Part shown: positions 9,718-19,714 of the stretch, piece after piece
Layout of the letters: each line of letters opens with the position of its first letter
How positions within the stretch are numbered: position 1 is the first letter of the stretch
From: Myxococcales bacterium
GTDB lineage: Bacteria; Myxococcota_A; Polyangia; Polyangiales; Polyangiaceae
Assembly: GCA_023248815.1 (NCBI GenBank)
Contig: JAHFDV010000010.1
Location: 1-34,930 of the forward strand
Length of the DNA: 34,930 nucleotides
Reading direction: 5' to 3'
Made by a program: the position numbers and the translations under genes
The notes under the pieces: generated by a model
Seen by the model: the letters and a program-made list of their open reading frames with translations, nothing else
What the model was told of the DNA's origin: nothing
The model's database searches: none

Positions 9718-10512
9718 ATGGACCTAGGCCTCCGTGATCAGACCGTGCTCATTACTGGATCGACCGCCGGAATCGGCTTCGCTGCGGCGCGTGCATTCGC
9801 TGCAGAGAACGCGCGCGTCATTCTGAATGGGCGCAGTGAAGAACGCGTACGCGCCGCCATCGAGAAGCTCCAAAAAGAGGTGCCGGGAGCCAAGGTGCTC
9901 GGCGTTGCCGCGGACGTCTCGACGGCAGCGGGCGCCAAGCGTCTGACCGAGGCGCATCCCGACGTGGATGTCCTCGTGAACAACGCCGCGGTGTTTGCGC
10001 CCGTCGCATTCGAAGACATCACCGACGAAGAGTGGACGCGATTTTTCGAGACCAACGTGATGAGCGGCGTGCGTCTTTCGCGTCACTACTTTCCGCGAAT
10101 GCTGAAGAAGAACTACGGCCGCATCCTCTTCATCTCGAGCGAGTCCGCCGTGCAGATTCCAGTAGAGATGATTCACTACGGAACGACGAAAACCGCGCAG
10201 CTTGCGGTCGCGCGAGGCCTTGCGGAGCGGACGCGCGGAACCGGGGTCACCGTGAACAGCATCCTGCCTGGACCCACCGCCTCCGAGGGCGTCGGAGATT
10301 TCGTGCGGCAGCTCGCCGAGAGTCGCGGCATCACTTTCGAAGCCATGGAGCGCGAGTTCTTCGCGACCGCGCGTCCTTCCTCTCTCCTCGCCCGGTTCTC
10401 CACCGTCGAAGAAATCGCGAATATGATCGTTTACGTGGGAAGCCGCGCTGCAAGCGCGACGAACGGCGCCGCCCTTCGTGTCGATGGGGGAGTGGCGCGA
10501 AACATCCTCTGA
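9718..10512 (+). CDS. SDR family oxidoreductase
   Basis: QTVLITGSTAGIGFAAARAFA (TGxxxGIG), VLVNNAA, YGTTK active site, C-terminal NGAALRVDGGVARNIL. Confidence 0.9.
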   Translation: MDLGLRDQTVLITGSTAGIGFAAARAFAAENARVILNGRSEERVRAAIEKLQKEVPGAKVLGVAADVSTAAGAKRLTEAHPDVDVLVNNAAVFAPVAFEDITDEEWTRFFETNVMSGVRLSRHYFPRMLKKNYGRILFISSESAVQIPVEMIHYGTTKTAQLAVARGLAERTRGTGVTVNSILPGPTASEGVGDFVRQLAESRGITFEAMEREFFATARPSSLLARFSTVEEIANMIVYVGSRAASATNGAALRVDGGVARNIL

Positions 10513-10522
10513 GCGATGCGGT

Positions 10523-10760
10523 TCAGTCCGTGGTTCGCCCCTCGACACGCCTGATCATGTCGATGAGGGCACGGAGCTTCGGCTGTGACTGCGTGCGCGC
10601 CGGAAAATACAGATAGAGGCCCGGCCCCTCGGTGAGAAAGTTTTCGAGCACGCGCTCCAGCTTCTTCTTCGAGAGGTCGGCCGCGATCATTTGATCCGGA
10701 ACGTAAGCGAGCCCGGCGGAGAAGCCGACGGAAGGAGCGGTGGCCGCGCGCAAGCGGTCG
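10523..10760 (-). pseudogene. LysR-family transcriptional regulator, C-terminal remnant only
   Basis: DRLRAATAPSVGFSAGLAYVPDQMIAADLSKKKLERVLENFLTEGPGLYLYFPARTQSQPKLRALIDMIR matches the C-terminal end of the LysR substrate-binding domain; no helix-turn-helix or remainder upstream. Confidence 0.7.
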
Positions 10761-10953
10761 GGCTCGCTCGAGATGGCTCTCCTCGGTCTTGGCCTCTGGC
10801 TCGCGGTCGTGCTCTCGTCCCGCTTGCGTTTACTGGGCACGTTTTGGCGCTGAAAAAATTGATCTTCGGCGTGAATGCTGGGCCCGATGCGCCGCAGAAC
10901 GATGTCTCACGAACGCTCACCACGAACACCGACTCCGCCACCGAGGAAACCCC

Positions 10954-11385
10954 ATGAAAGAAAATCCAGCCGCCGTCGCCTATGCGATCAGCACGATCTT
11001 GCTCTGTATCAACTTGCTCTTCCTCTGGGCGTTCAGCGGCGCCACACGCGCCAAGACCAAGACGACGCTCAATGACGAAGACGGGAAGGCCTTTCACGCA
11101 GCTGTCGTCGCTCTCGATCCGCCCCCGGTTGCACGCGTTCTTCGCGCGCACCAAAACGCAATGGCTGCCTTCGTGCCATTCGCGGCTCTCGCGCTCGTGT
11201 ACGTGCTCTTCGGCGCAACTCCGCTACCGGCACGGGTCCTCTTCTTTGCCTTCGTCGCCGCGCGCTGGGCGCACTCGATCATGTATCTCCGCGGCCTTCA
11301 GCCGTGGCGAACCATCTGCTTCACTCTGGGCTTGCTGATCCAAGCTGCGATCATCGTCGCGATCATTTTGCGCTTGGCGGCCTGA
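10954..11385 (+). CDS. MAPEG-family membrane protein
   Basis: Four TM segments; VARVLRAHQNAMAAFVPFAALALVYVLFG...RVLFFAFVAARWAHSIMYLRGLQPWRTICFTLGLLIQ is MAPEG-like. Confidence 0.75.
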   Translation: MKENPAAVAYAISTILLCINLLFLWAFSGATRAKTKTTLNDEDGKAFHAAVVALDPPPVARVLRAHQNAMAAFVPFAALALVYVLFGATPLPARVLFFAFVAARWAHSIMYLRGLQPWRTICFTLGLLIQAAIIVAIILRLAA

Positions 11386-11439
11386 AGCGCTGCCGAAATC
11401 GAAAGCGCCACCATTCAGGCGAGTCCGTGGGCGGCCGAC

Positions 11440-12006
11440 TCAGCCGTAAACGCGCAAGAGAAAGAACACTGCGACGCCCGTCACCGAGACGTAGAGCCAG
11501 AGCGGTAGCGTGAAGCGCGAGATCTTCTTGTGGTTGGCGATACGGCCGGAGAGCGAGAGAAAGAAGCTCGAGAAGATGAGCGGCAAGACGATCGCCGAGA
11601 GAAGAATGTGCGAGACGAGAATGAAGAAGTAGATGGGGCGAATGATCCCCTGACCTTGGAAGAGCGTGTCGCCGTGGAGCGAGTGGTAGACGATGTAGCT
11701 CACTAGAAAGAGCGACGATGAGCCGAGCGCGCCTAGCATCAGCTTCGCGTGTCGCTCGAAGGAGCGGCGGCGAATGGCGACGTAGGCGAGGACGAGGAAC
11801 ACCGCGCTCGTCGCGTTGAGAAACGCGTTCACTGCCGGGAGAGTCGCTACCCAGGCCGCTTCCGTCGCGTGCGTCGAGCGTCCGTGCCCGTAGATGACGA
11901 CGACGAGAAGCGCGAGCGCGAGCACGCTAGCAATGCCGATCGCAATGCGCGCCGTCTTCGGCTGGACGCGCTTCAGCGCTTCGATCTGAACGGGGAGGGT
12001 GCTCAT
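11440..12006 (-). CDS. DUF420 family membrane protein
   Basis: VNAFLNATSAVFLVLAYVAIRRRSFERHAKLMLGALGSSSLFLVSYIVYHSLHG...YFFILVSHILLSAIVLPLIF...HKKISRFTLPLWLYVSVTGVAVFFLL; conserved His-rich TM pattern. Confidence 0.82.
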   Translation of the reverse strand: MSTLPVQIEALKRVQPKTARIAIGIASVLALALLVVVIYGHGRSTHATEAAWVATLPAVNAFLNATSAVFLVLAYVAIRRRSFERHAKLMLGALGSSSLFLVSYIVYHSLHGDTLFQGQGIIRPIYFFILVSHILLSAIVLPLIFSSFFLSLSGRIANHKKISRFTLPLWLYVSVTGVAVFFLLRVYG

Positions 12007-12083
12007 TTTCGGGATGTGTAGCACGGTCTCGCGAGGGTCGCATTTCTCGCGAATGGCCCATGCTCGAGCTCTAAGATGAGGCC

Positions 12084-12560
12084 ATGAAGACGGCCGACCT
12101 TTCGGATGCTCATGGAGATCTCGTACGCGTTCTCGAGCCGAAGCTGCTGTCATACGGGGCGGTTCGCGAATTCCAAGGTGCGGTAACGACCCTCCGAGTA
12201 CTCGAAGACAATGCCCTCGTCCGCGCGACGCTCGAGACGCGGGGAATGGGACGCATTCTCGTCGTCGATGGCGGGGGCTCTCTTCGCTCCGCGCTCGTCG
12301 GCGGAAACCTCGGCAAGCTCGCCGAGAAAAATGGATGGACGGCGATTGTCGTGTGGGGCGCCGTTCGCGATTCTGCCGAGCTCGCGACCTGTGAGATCGG
12401 GATTCTCGCACTCGCGACGATGCCAAAAAAGAGCGAGAAAAAAGGTCTCGGCGAAGAGGAGGTGACCATCACCATCGGGGGCGTGACCATCGAAACGGGG
12501 GACTGGCTCTACGCGGACGAAGACGGGACGCTCGTGGCGCCGCGCGAGCTCACGCTCTGA
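12084..12560 (+). CDS. rraA: RraA family protein (ribonuclease E activity regulator-like)
   Basis: [93 protein letters not shown]. Confidence 0.88.
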   Translation: MKTADLSDAHGDLVRVLEPKLLSYGAVREFQGAVTTLRVLEDNALVRATLETRGMGRILVVDGGGSLRSALVGGNLGKLAEKNGWTAIVVWGAVRDSAELATCEIGILALATMPKKSEKKGLGEEEVTITIGGVTIETGDWLYADEDGTLVAPRELTL

Positions 12561-12620
12561 ACCTTGCCAATTCAGCTCGGCAGTCCGAGACACTCTACCC
12601 GAGCAAAACCGCGCGGACCT

Positions 12621-13616
12621 TCAGAACCCCGCATTCGGATGCGCGACGTACGGGCTCTCCAACGCCTTTACTTCGTCTTTCTCGAGCTTCACGGCCAGAG
12701 CTGCCACCGCGTCTTCGAGGTGATTCATCTTCGTCGCGCCGATGATGGGCGACGTGACGCCCTTTTTTTGAAGAAGCCACGCTAGCGCGATCTGCGCGTG
12801 GGGCAGGTTGCGTGCCTTTGCGATCTTGTCGAGCGCCTCTTGTACGCGTGCGTCCGCCTCTTCCATCGTCGCATAGAGGCGCTTGCCGAATCCGTCCGTC
12901 TCCATGCGTTTCGTTTTTGCCTCCGGAGCGCGCGCGAGCTTGCCGCGGGCGAGAGGACTCCAAGGAATCAGGCCCACGCCTTGATCGATGCAAAGGGGTG
13001 CCATCTCGCGCTCTTCTTCGCGATAGATGAGGTTCCAGTGATTCTGCATCGTGATGAACTTCGTCCAGCCGTTCTTCTCGGCAACGTGCTGCGCCTTTGC
13101 GAACTGCCACGCCCACATCGATGATGCACCGAGGTAACGCGCTTTGCCTGCGCGCACGACGTCGTGCAACGCTTCCATCGTCTCTTCGATCGGCGTGTCG
13201 TTGTCCCATCGGTGGATTTGATAGAGATCGATGTAGTCCGTCTGGAGACGCCTCAGGCTGGCGTCGACTTCGTGAAAGATCGCTTTACGCGAGAGGCCGC
13301 GACCATAGGGGCCGGGACGCATCGGGTTGTAGACTTTGGTCGCGAGGACGACGTCTTCGCGGCGGGCGTATTCCTTCAACGCGCGCCCGGTGATCTCTTC
13401 GCTGGCTCCGAACGAGTAGACGTTGGCCGTGTCGAAAAAATTGATTCCGAGCTCGATCGCCTTTTTGAAAAACGGAAGCGACTCTTTCTCGGGAAGCGCC
13501 CACTTCCACCCCAAGGGGCTGCCGGAAATGGTCGCGTTCGGATCGCCGTAGCTCATGCAGCCAAGGCAAATGCGAGATACGGAGAGACCCGAATTTCCGA
13601 GACGCTGATGCTGCAT
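12621..13616 (-). CDS. Aldo/keto reductase
   Basis: MQHQRLGNSGLSVSRICLGCMSYGDP, FFDTANVYSFGASEEITGRALKEYARREDVVLATKV, IDLYQIHRWD, IPWSPLARGKL, SPIIGATK. Internal start used; ORF 12621-14354 over-extends into the neighbouring gene. Confidence 0.92.
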   Translation of the reverse strand: MQHQRLGNSGLSVSRICLGCMSYGDPNATISGSPLGWKWALPEKESLPFFKKAIELGINFFDTANVYSFGASEEITGRALKEYARREDVVLATKVYNPMRPGPYGRGLSRKAIFHEVDASLRRLQTDYIDLYQIHRWDNDTPIEETMEALHDVVRAGKARYLGASSMWAWQFAKAQHVAEKNGWTKFITMQNHWNLIYREEEREMAPLCIDQGVGLIPWSPLARGKLARAPEAKTKRMETDGFGKRLYATMEEADARVQEALDKIAKARNLPHAQIALAWLLQKKGVTSPIIGATKMNHLEDAVAALAVKLEKDEVKALESPYVAHPNAGF

Positions 13617-13633
13617 GAAGGCTCCTTCCCGCG

Positions 13634-14785
13634 TTACGCGGCGTTCTTCTTTTTCGAGAGCTCTCGATCGTAGAGAGCAAAGAGCTCGTCGAAGTGCTCC
13701 GAGGTCGTGCGGACGTGAGCTCCGGTGTTTGGGCCCGAACGCGGCTTCTTCAAGCTCGCGAGAATCGCCTTTGCGATCGCGGGAGGACCGCCATAGGCCG
13801 GATACGCTTCCGAGTCTTCGCGCACGAAATCGAACGCGGCACCGGCGTCCGGGACGACGAGCGGGATGCCCGAGATGACGGCTTCGCCCAGAACGAATCC
13901 GAATGTCTCGGCAGCGCCGCCATGAACGAACACGTCCGCGCTCGCGAGAAGGTCTGCGTATTCGGGGCGCGGCAGAAATCCTGGGAACATGACCTGCGGG
14001 AGCTTCTTTGCTTGCTCTTCGAGCTTGGCGCGCTCGGGACCGTCGCCGAGGACGACGAGTGCCGTCGGGCGCTCGCGGTTGGCGAGATCGATCGCGTCGA
14101 TGATTTGATTGACGCGCTTCTCGACGGCGAGGCGACACGCGACGACGACGAGTGCGGCATTTTTCGTATCGCCGAATTTGCCGAGCATCTTCTTTCGCGT
14201 TTCGGGATTGGAACGCCCCGGTTTGAAGATGTCGCTGCGAATGCCGAACTTCACGCAATGAACGCGTGCGCATCCCGCTTCTTCGAGCGTGCGCGCAATC
14301 GCGGCGCTCGGGGCGACCGTGAGATCGAATCCACGCGAAAGCAATCGAGGCCACGTGTTGACGGCGCGCATCACCGAGTGCGTGACGGCCGCGCTTCCGA
14401 TCTTCTCGAGCACGGGCCGCACGTAAGTCGCGATCTGATCGGAGTGATAAACGAATGAGCGGAGGGGCGCGTCGGCGGAGCGCGCTACGAGCGCCGGTAG
14501 ATACGGGCTGCTCGCTTGCACGACATCGGGCGCGATGTCTCGCAACGCTTTCTTGATGCGGTCGACGCGGTAAAGCAGGTGATAGCTCGGGTCGTACGGC
14601 ATCGCGGGGCCGGCGAACCGAATGAGGCGCCCACCATTGAACGCTTCATCGACGTCTTTGGGACCAGGAGCAATGACCGTGATCTCGTGGCCGCGCTTGC
14701 TTCCCTCGCTCGCGAGCTCACCGAGATAGGAGCGAACTCCGCCACCGCGCTCCGAGAAGAATTCTGCGATATCGACGATCTTCAC
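13634..14785 (-). CDS. Glycosyltransferase family 4 protein
   Basis: MKIVDIAEFFSERGGGVRSYLGELASEGSKRGHEITVIAPG, VVACRLAVEKRVNQIIDAI, VVLGDGPERAKLEEQAKKLPQVMFPGFLPR, DVFVHGGAAETFGFVLGEAVISGIPLVVPDAG. Confidence 0.9.
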   Translation of the reverse strand: MKIVDIAEFFSERGGGVRSYLGELASEGSKRGHEITVIAPGPKDVDEAFNGGRLIRFAGPAMPYDPSYHLLYRVDRIKKALRDIAPDVVQASSPYLPALVARSADAPLRSFVYHSDQIATYVRPVLEKIGSAAVTHSVMRAVNTWPRLLSRGFDLTVAPSAAIARTLEEAGCARVHCVKFGIRSDIFKPGRSNPETRKKMLGKFGDTKNAALVVVACRLAVEKRVNQIIDAIDLANRERPTALVVLGDGPERAKLEEQAKKLPQVMFPGFLPRPEYADLLASADVFVHGGAAETFGFVLGEAVISGIPLVVPDAGAAFDFVREDSEAYPAYGGPPAIAKAILASLKKPRSGPNTGAHVRTTSEHFDELFALYDRELSKKKNAA

Positions 14786-14841
14786 GACGGCGCGACGCTA
14801 CCACGATTCCGGTGCCGCTTCCGAGGCCGCGAGAAGTGCGC

Positions 14842-15621
14842 CTAACAGTATTCCGTCTCCTCGAGAAAGTGCCGTGGCGCGTTCCCCGAAGCCTTCCGAA
14901 AGTCTCGAATGAAGTGCGATTGATCGCAGTAGCCGGCCTGGAGTGACAGCTCCGTGAGGCTTCGCGTCTCGCCGTAGGCCGCCACCGCCGTACGCAGGCG
15001 AACGATCGACGCGTACTGTTTGGGCGTCGCTCCGACCGTCTTTCGAAATCGCTTCTCGAGGGCATCTAGTCCAACGCGCGAATTCTCGGCCAGCGTGGCT
15101 ACGCGAATCGCCCCGGCACTTCTCTCGATCGCGGCAATCGCATCGAGAACGATGGAATCGACTGGCGGCGGAGACGGACGCAGGCTCGACACGAGAAATT
15201 CTTGAAATGCTTCCACGCGCTCCGCGTTCGACTTGGCCTCGCGAATCGTCTGCGACGTAGCCGTCACGAGCGCTTCCGAAAAGTGCGTCTCGAGCGGCAA
15301 CGTTTTTCCGAAGAGCTCATGGACGGGACACGTGAAGAACTGCGGAGCGAAGCCGGCGCGCGGCTTTGCGACGATGACGCCACCATCCGCCGAAGTATGC
15401 ATGTGTCGTGCGCTCGCACGCAGCCCCGTGATCGCGCGCGTCGGAAGTGCGAGCCACACGCCCTCCTCTAGAAGATGCCGCTCGCCGCGAAAGCTCATCG
15501 CAAGCGCAACCGTCGTGTCTGGCAACAGCGAGCGAATCATCTCGTTCTCGGTCTCGATGATTTCGATCGACCGGAGGAAGGGACGGAGGAGCTCGTTCGG
15601 GGCGAAAGACGTGAGCTTCAT
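14842..15621 (-). CDS. AraC family transcriptional regulator
   Basis: C-terminal AraC HTH: VGLDALEKRFRKTVGATPKQYASIVRLRTAVA...SLTELSLQAGYCDQSHFIRDFRKASGNAPRHFL; start placed at MKLTSFAPNELLRPF. Confidence 0.9.
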   Translation of the reverse strand: MKLTSFAPNELLRPFLRSIEIIETENEMIRSLLPDTTVALAMSFRGERHLLEEGVWLALPTRAITGLRASARHMHTSADGGVIVAKPRAGFAPQFFTCPVHELFGKTLPLETHFSEALVTATSQTIREAKSNAERVEAFQEFLVSSLRPSPPPVDSIVLDAIAAIERSAGAIRVATLAENSRVGLDALEKRFRKTVGATPKQYASIVRLRTAVAAYGETRSLTELSLQAGYCDQSHFIRDFRKASGNAPRHFLEETEYC

Positions 15622-15712
15622 CTTCCAAAGAATAGGGCGTCCGAAGAAACGTGCCACGCGCTTCGGCGACCAATGAATTCGTCCAATTGTTGCGACGCGT
15701 TCATCCCTAGAA

Positions 15713-16264
15713 ATGTCTGCCATGCGCTCACGAACGATCTTCACGCCCCTTCTTGCCGCGGCCCTTGCCGCCAACACCGTTGCCTGCTCGCCCCAAAGGA
15801 CTCCACCCATGAACGAATCATCGAAGTCTGAATCGACCGAGGCGTCGAACAAGAAGACCGTTCTTGCCCTCTACGAAGAAGCCATCAATGCCGCGAAGCC
15901 CGAGCGCTTCGCCGACTTCGTGTCGGAAGACTACGCCGGGCCGCAAGGAACCCGTGGTCCTCGAGGCTTTTCCGGCATCATCGACGAGCTCCGCGTCGCG
16001 TTTCCAGACGTCCACTATGCCGTCGAGGACGTCGTCGCAGAAGGAGACCGCGTCGTCCTACGTTGGACGTGGACGGGAACTCACCGCGCGAGCTTTCGCG
16101 CTTTCGCACCTACCGGAAAAAGGTTCTCGAACGGGGGGATCGTGATCTTCCGGTTGCGTGACGGAAAAATCATCGAGGGAACGACGATGACGGATCGTCT
16201 CGGATTCCTCGAACAGATTGGTGCGGTCGCGCCAGGACTCGTGGGCCAGCCCGCGAAGAGGTGA
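15713..16264 (+). CDS. Exported SnoaL-like / ester cyclase-type lipoprotein
   Basis: Signal with lipobox (AANTVAC); NKKTVLALYEEAINAAKPERFADFVSEDY, VVLRWTWTGTHRASFRAFAPTGKRFSNGGIVIFRLRDGKIIEGTTMTDRLGFLEQIG. Divergent from the AraC gene. Confidence 0.82.
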   Translation: MSAMRSRTIFTPLLAAALAANTVACSPQRTPPMNESSKSESTEASNKKTVLALYEEAINAAKPERFADFVSEDYAGPQGTRGPRGFSGIIDELRVAFPDVHYAVEDVVAEGDRVVLRWTWTGTHRASFRAFAPTGKRFSNGGIVIFRLRDGKIIEGTTMTDRLGFLEQIGAVAPGLVGQPAKR

Positions 16265-16361
16265 AGCGTCGACGAAAAAGTTCTGCGGTCTCTTGCTGAA
16301 CGCCGCCAAAGCGACCTCGCGTGTCTTGTCGGCGGGGAAGCTCGTCGCTAGCTTCGCGCGC

Positions 16362-17054
16362 ATGGCAAAAACAATCATCGTATTTGGGTTTGGTCCCGGC
16401 ATCTCTTCCGCTGTCGCGGAGAAGTTCGGAAGCGAAGGCTTCCAGGTCGCCATCGTCGCGCGCAACGTCGAAAAGCTCGCTGCGGCTGAAAAGGCGCTCG
16501 TCGCCAAGGGCATCAAAGCGAAGGCATTTTCCACCGATCTCGCCAACGACAAGTCCGTCGAGACCGTCGTGAAAAGCGTGCATGATGCACTCGGTCCCAT
16601 CACTGCGATTCATTGGAATGCCTACGGGGCAGGCGCCGGCGACATCCTCGCAACGGAGAAGAAGGAGCTCGATGGCCAACTCGACATCGCCGTTGGTAGT
16701 TTGATTGCTGCCGTGCGCTCGTCTCTTCCGGACCTCAAGTCGCAAAAGGGCGACTCCGCCGTTCTCGTCACCAACGGCGGCCTCGGAACCGCGCATCCTG
16801 CGGTCGATGCGATGGGCGTCGAGTGGAACGCGATGGGGCTCTCCGTCGCCAATGCCGCAAAAAACAAGCTCGTTGGCCTTCTCTCCGTGAAGCTCAAACC
16901 GGAGGGAGTTTACGTCGGCCAAGTCGTCGTCAAGGGCATCGTCAAAGGTACGGCCTTCGACAACGGCACCTCGCAGCTCGAAGCCTCGAGCATCGCGGGA
17001 AAGTTCTGGGATCTCTATTCGGCGAAGAAAGACGTCACGGTCGAGATCGGCTGA
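16362..17054 (+). CDS. SDR family oxidoreductase
   Basis: AKTIIVFGFGPGISSAVAEKFGSEGFQVAIVARNVEKLAAAEKALVAKGIKAKAFSTDLAN; Rossmann/SDR pattern. Confidence 0.8.
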   Translation: MAKTIIVFGFGPGISSAVAEKFGSEGFQVAIVARNVEKLAAAEKALVAKGIKAKAFSTDLANDKSVETVVKSVHDALGPITAIHWNAYGAGAGDILATEKKELDGQLDIAVGSLIAAVRSSLPDLKSQKGDSAVLVTNGGLGTAHPAVDAMGVEWNAMGLSVANAAKNKLVGLLSVKLKPEGVYVGQVVVKGIVKGTAFDNGTSQLEASSIAGKFWDLYSAKKDVTVEIG

Positions 17055-17343
17055 GGAACGGGCCGCTCGTCTCGGCCTCGATGCATGGCGGGGCCGGACG
17101 ACGGACGAACGCTTCCTGCTTGCGCGCCCGCGGCGATTCGACGCTAGAACGAGCCCGCGAGCGCACCGCCCGTCGGAGTCGCGCGGAGCGACGAAGATGC
17201 GCCGTAGGTGCGATCCGTGGGTTCGGTCGATGAAGAAGAGCGCAATCGAGTGGTCACCGCCGCCGCACCCGCGACGACGGCTCTCCCGTGCCTGTAAAAT
17301 GCCTTCTAGTTTGGCGGCCCTCATCGCGATATCTTTTTAGGAG

Positions 17344-18771
17344 ATGGTGCAGCCCGCTTCTGACGTACGCGCGGTCGGCAACTATCGCCTCTACGACCCC
17401 ATTGGGACGGGCGGTATGGGCAGCGTCTTTCTGGCGCGCCTATTTGCGCCGGGCGGTTTTCGCCGCATCGTCGCGATCAAGCGACTTCATCCGCATCTCA
17501 GCGAAGACGCAGACTTCGTGAGCGCCTTCTTGGACGAAGCGCGCCTCGCTTCGCGTATTCACCATCCCAACGTCGTGGCTCCGCTCGACGTCGTCTCCCA
17601 AGGCGGAGAAGTATTTCTCGTCCTCGAATATGTGCACGGCGTCTCGCTGACGAAGTTGCAACGCCTCGTCACCAAGCTCGGGGAATCCATTCCGCCTCAC
17701 ATCGCGGTGAGCCTCGTCGTCGACGTGCTCAACGGACTCCATGCGGCGCACGAAGCCAAAGACGACGAGGGAGAACCGCTCGGCCTCATTCATCGCGATG
17801 TGTCTCCGCAAAATGTTCTCGTCGGAAAGGATGGCTCTGCACGTCTCTTGGATTTCGGAGTTGCGAAAGCGGCAGGGCGTTCGCAATCGACGGCCGACGG
17901 AATCGTGAAAGGCAAGCGCGCGTACATGGCGCCCGAACACTTGCTCGGCCAGAGCTGCAAAGAAAGCGACCTCTATTCCGCGGGCGTCGTCCTTTGGGAG
18001 CTCCTCGCCGAGCGAAGGCTCTTCGTCGACGAAGAAACGCTTCAAGATCGGCTCTCGGGAGCGGTCCCACCGTGGCCCCAAGATGCTCGTCCGATCTCGC
18101 CGGAGCTTCATCAAGCGCTCTATCGCGCACTGTCACCGAATCCACAGACGCGATTCTCGTCCGCACGAGAGATGAGCGCCGCGCTCGAAAAGTGCAGCCT
18201 CGCGACGTCGCGTGAGATTGCCGAGTGGGTCGAGCACGTCGCCGAAGACGAGCTACGACTTCACGCGGCGCGCGTCGCTCGTGCCGAATCCCGCATCGAG
18301 CTCGAAGACTCTCCGAGCGGCGTGCGCGAGGTCGACCCCGCACTCATCTTCACCAATCATGCACCCGTCGCTTCGCTCGACCCTGCCTTGCCCGACAGCG
18401 GAATCTCGGTCGACCACGCCGCTCCGAAGAGCCATCGCGGACGCAATCTCGCGATCGCGTTCGTCGTCACGACCTTCGGCGCGCTCGCGCTCTTCGCAAT
18501 CTTCGGTACACGGCAGGCAGAGGTCGTGACGCTGAAAGACAATGAAGCCATCGCGCCGAGGCTCGAAGTGAGCGTGCGTGCTCCCGTCCTCGAGTCTTCC
18601 GTCGCGCCATCGACCGCGAGCGTCTCTCCACTTTCGTCTTCGAAGGTCCCTCTCGGCGTTCGCGGAAAGGGTCGCGGCATTCGACGCGGAAAGACGCGCG
18701 ATCCGAACTGCAAACCCTACGTGATCGACAACAGCGGGCGAATGCAGTTCAATGAGGCATGCCTAAAGTAA
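17344..18771 (+). CDS. Serine/threonine protein kinase (TM-anchored)
   Basis: GNYRLYDPIGTGGMGSVFLARLFAPGGFRRIVAIKRLHPHL, LIHRDVSPQNVLVGKDG, LLDFGVAKAAGRSQ, RAYMAPEHLLGQ; TM NLAIAFVVTTFGALALFAIFG. Confidence 0.92.
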   Translation: MVQPASDVRAVGNYRLYDPIGTGGMGSVFLARLFAPGGFRRIVAIKRLHPHLSEDADFVSAFLDEARLASRIHHPNVVAPLDVVSQGGEVFLVLEYVHGVSLTKLQRLVTKLGESIPPHIAVSLVVDVLNGLHAAHEAKDDEGEPLGLIHRDVSPQNVLVGKDGSARLLDFGVAKAAGRSQSTADGIVKGKRAYMAPEHLLGQSCKESDLYSAGVVLWELLAERRLFVDEETLQDRLSGAVPPWPQDARPISPELHQALYRALSPNPQTRFSSAREMSAALEKCSLATSREIAEWVEHVAEDELRLHAARVARAESRIELEDSPSGVREVDPALIFTNHAPVASLDPALPDSGISVDHAAPKSHRGRNLAIAFVVTTFGALALFAIFGTRQAEVVTLKDNEAIAPRLEVSVRAPVLESSVAPSTASVSPLSSSKVPLGVRGKGRGIRRGKTRDPNCKPYVIDNSGRMQFNEACLK

Positions 18772-19637
18772 CGTGGCGCGCTTCTCGGCTCTCGGCCGCG
18801 ATCGCCATGACCTGCTCGTTCTTCGTGTGGCCATCTGCCGCCGCAGACTCGACGCATTCGTGCGTCGAAGCCGCTCACGAAGGACAACGCCTGCGTGACG
18901 AAGGGAAGTTGGTCGGCGCGCGGGCGTCGTTCCTTCAATGCGCGGTGGCGGCGTGCCCAGACGTCGTCCGTACGACGTGTGAGCGTTGGAGCGGAGAAAT
19001 CGACGCGCGCCTCCCCACCGTCGTCATCGGTGCGCGCGATGGCCAAGGGATCGACCTCGTGGACGTGCGAACGACGATCGACGGCAAGCTCGCTTCGGAG
19101 CGCGTCGATGGTCGAGCCTTTGCAATTGATCCGGGCCCGCACGAGTTCGTGTTCGAATCCAAAGGGAAAAAGCCCATCAAACAGTTCGTCATCGCACGCG
19201 AAGGCGAAAAGGTGCGGGTCATTGCGGTCGAGCTCCAGCAAGCGAGCGAGTCCGAAAAGCCTTCCGGCGGCGAACCGCCTCGCGCGGGAGAAGAGGGACG
19301 TAGCGTTGCCCCCGTCATCGCGATGGGCGCACTCACTGCCGTTGGATTCGCAGGATTCGCGGTGTTTGGCGTCCTCGGACAAAAGCAGAAGAGCGATCTC
19401 GAGTCGACCTGCGCCGATAGCAAGACCTGCGCGTCCTCCGAAGTGAGCTCCGCGCGATCGAAACTGCTCGTCGCCGACATCTCCCTCGTCGTTGGGATTG
19501 GAAGTGCGATCGTCACCGGCATCTTGCTCGTGCCGCACCTCACGTCGTCGCCCAACGCCGCAAAAAAAAGCGCGTCGCATTTCGGCTTCGCGCCCCTTCA
19601 GGGCGGAGCGTTCGCGACCTACGAGTTGCGCTACTGA
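18759..19637 (+). CDS. Exported protein with C-terminal TM segments
   Basis: Signal peptide; Cys-containing helical N-terminal part (CVEAAHEGQRLRDEGKLVGARASFLQCAVAACPDVVRTTC), beta-rich middle, TM APVIAMGALTAVGFAGFAVFGVLG; overlaps the kinase gene by 13 nt. Confidence 0.8.
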   Translation: MPKVTWRASRLSAAIAMTCSFFVWPSAAADSTHSCVEAAHEGQRLRDEGKLVGARASFLQCAVAACPDVVRTTCERWSGEIDARLPTVVIGARDGQGIDLVDVRTTIDGKLASERVDGRAFAIDPGPHEFVFESKGKKPIKQFVIAREGEKVRVIAVELQQASESEKPSGGEPPRAGEEGRSVAPVIAMGALTAVGFAGFAVFGVLGQKQKSDLESTCADSKTCASSEVSSARSKLLVADISLVVGIGSAIVTGILLVPHLTSSPNAAKKSASHFGFAPLQGGAFATYELRY

Positions 19638-19714
19638 GCGGCGTGGCTAGCGAGATGTATTGCTAGCGAGATCGTGGGTAGCTTGCGCAACGCGTGAATT
19701 CGAGCGCGAGAGGG

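Noticed and set aside
12621-14354. 577-aa minus-strand ORF as a fused gene
   Set aside because: Only the part from 13616 down is an aldo/keto reductase; the upstream extension is Arg-rich and overlaps the glycosyltransferase in another frame.
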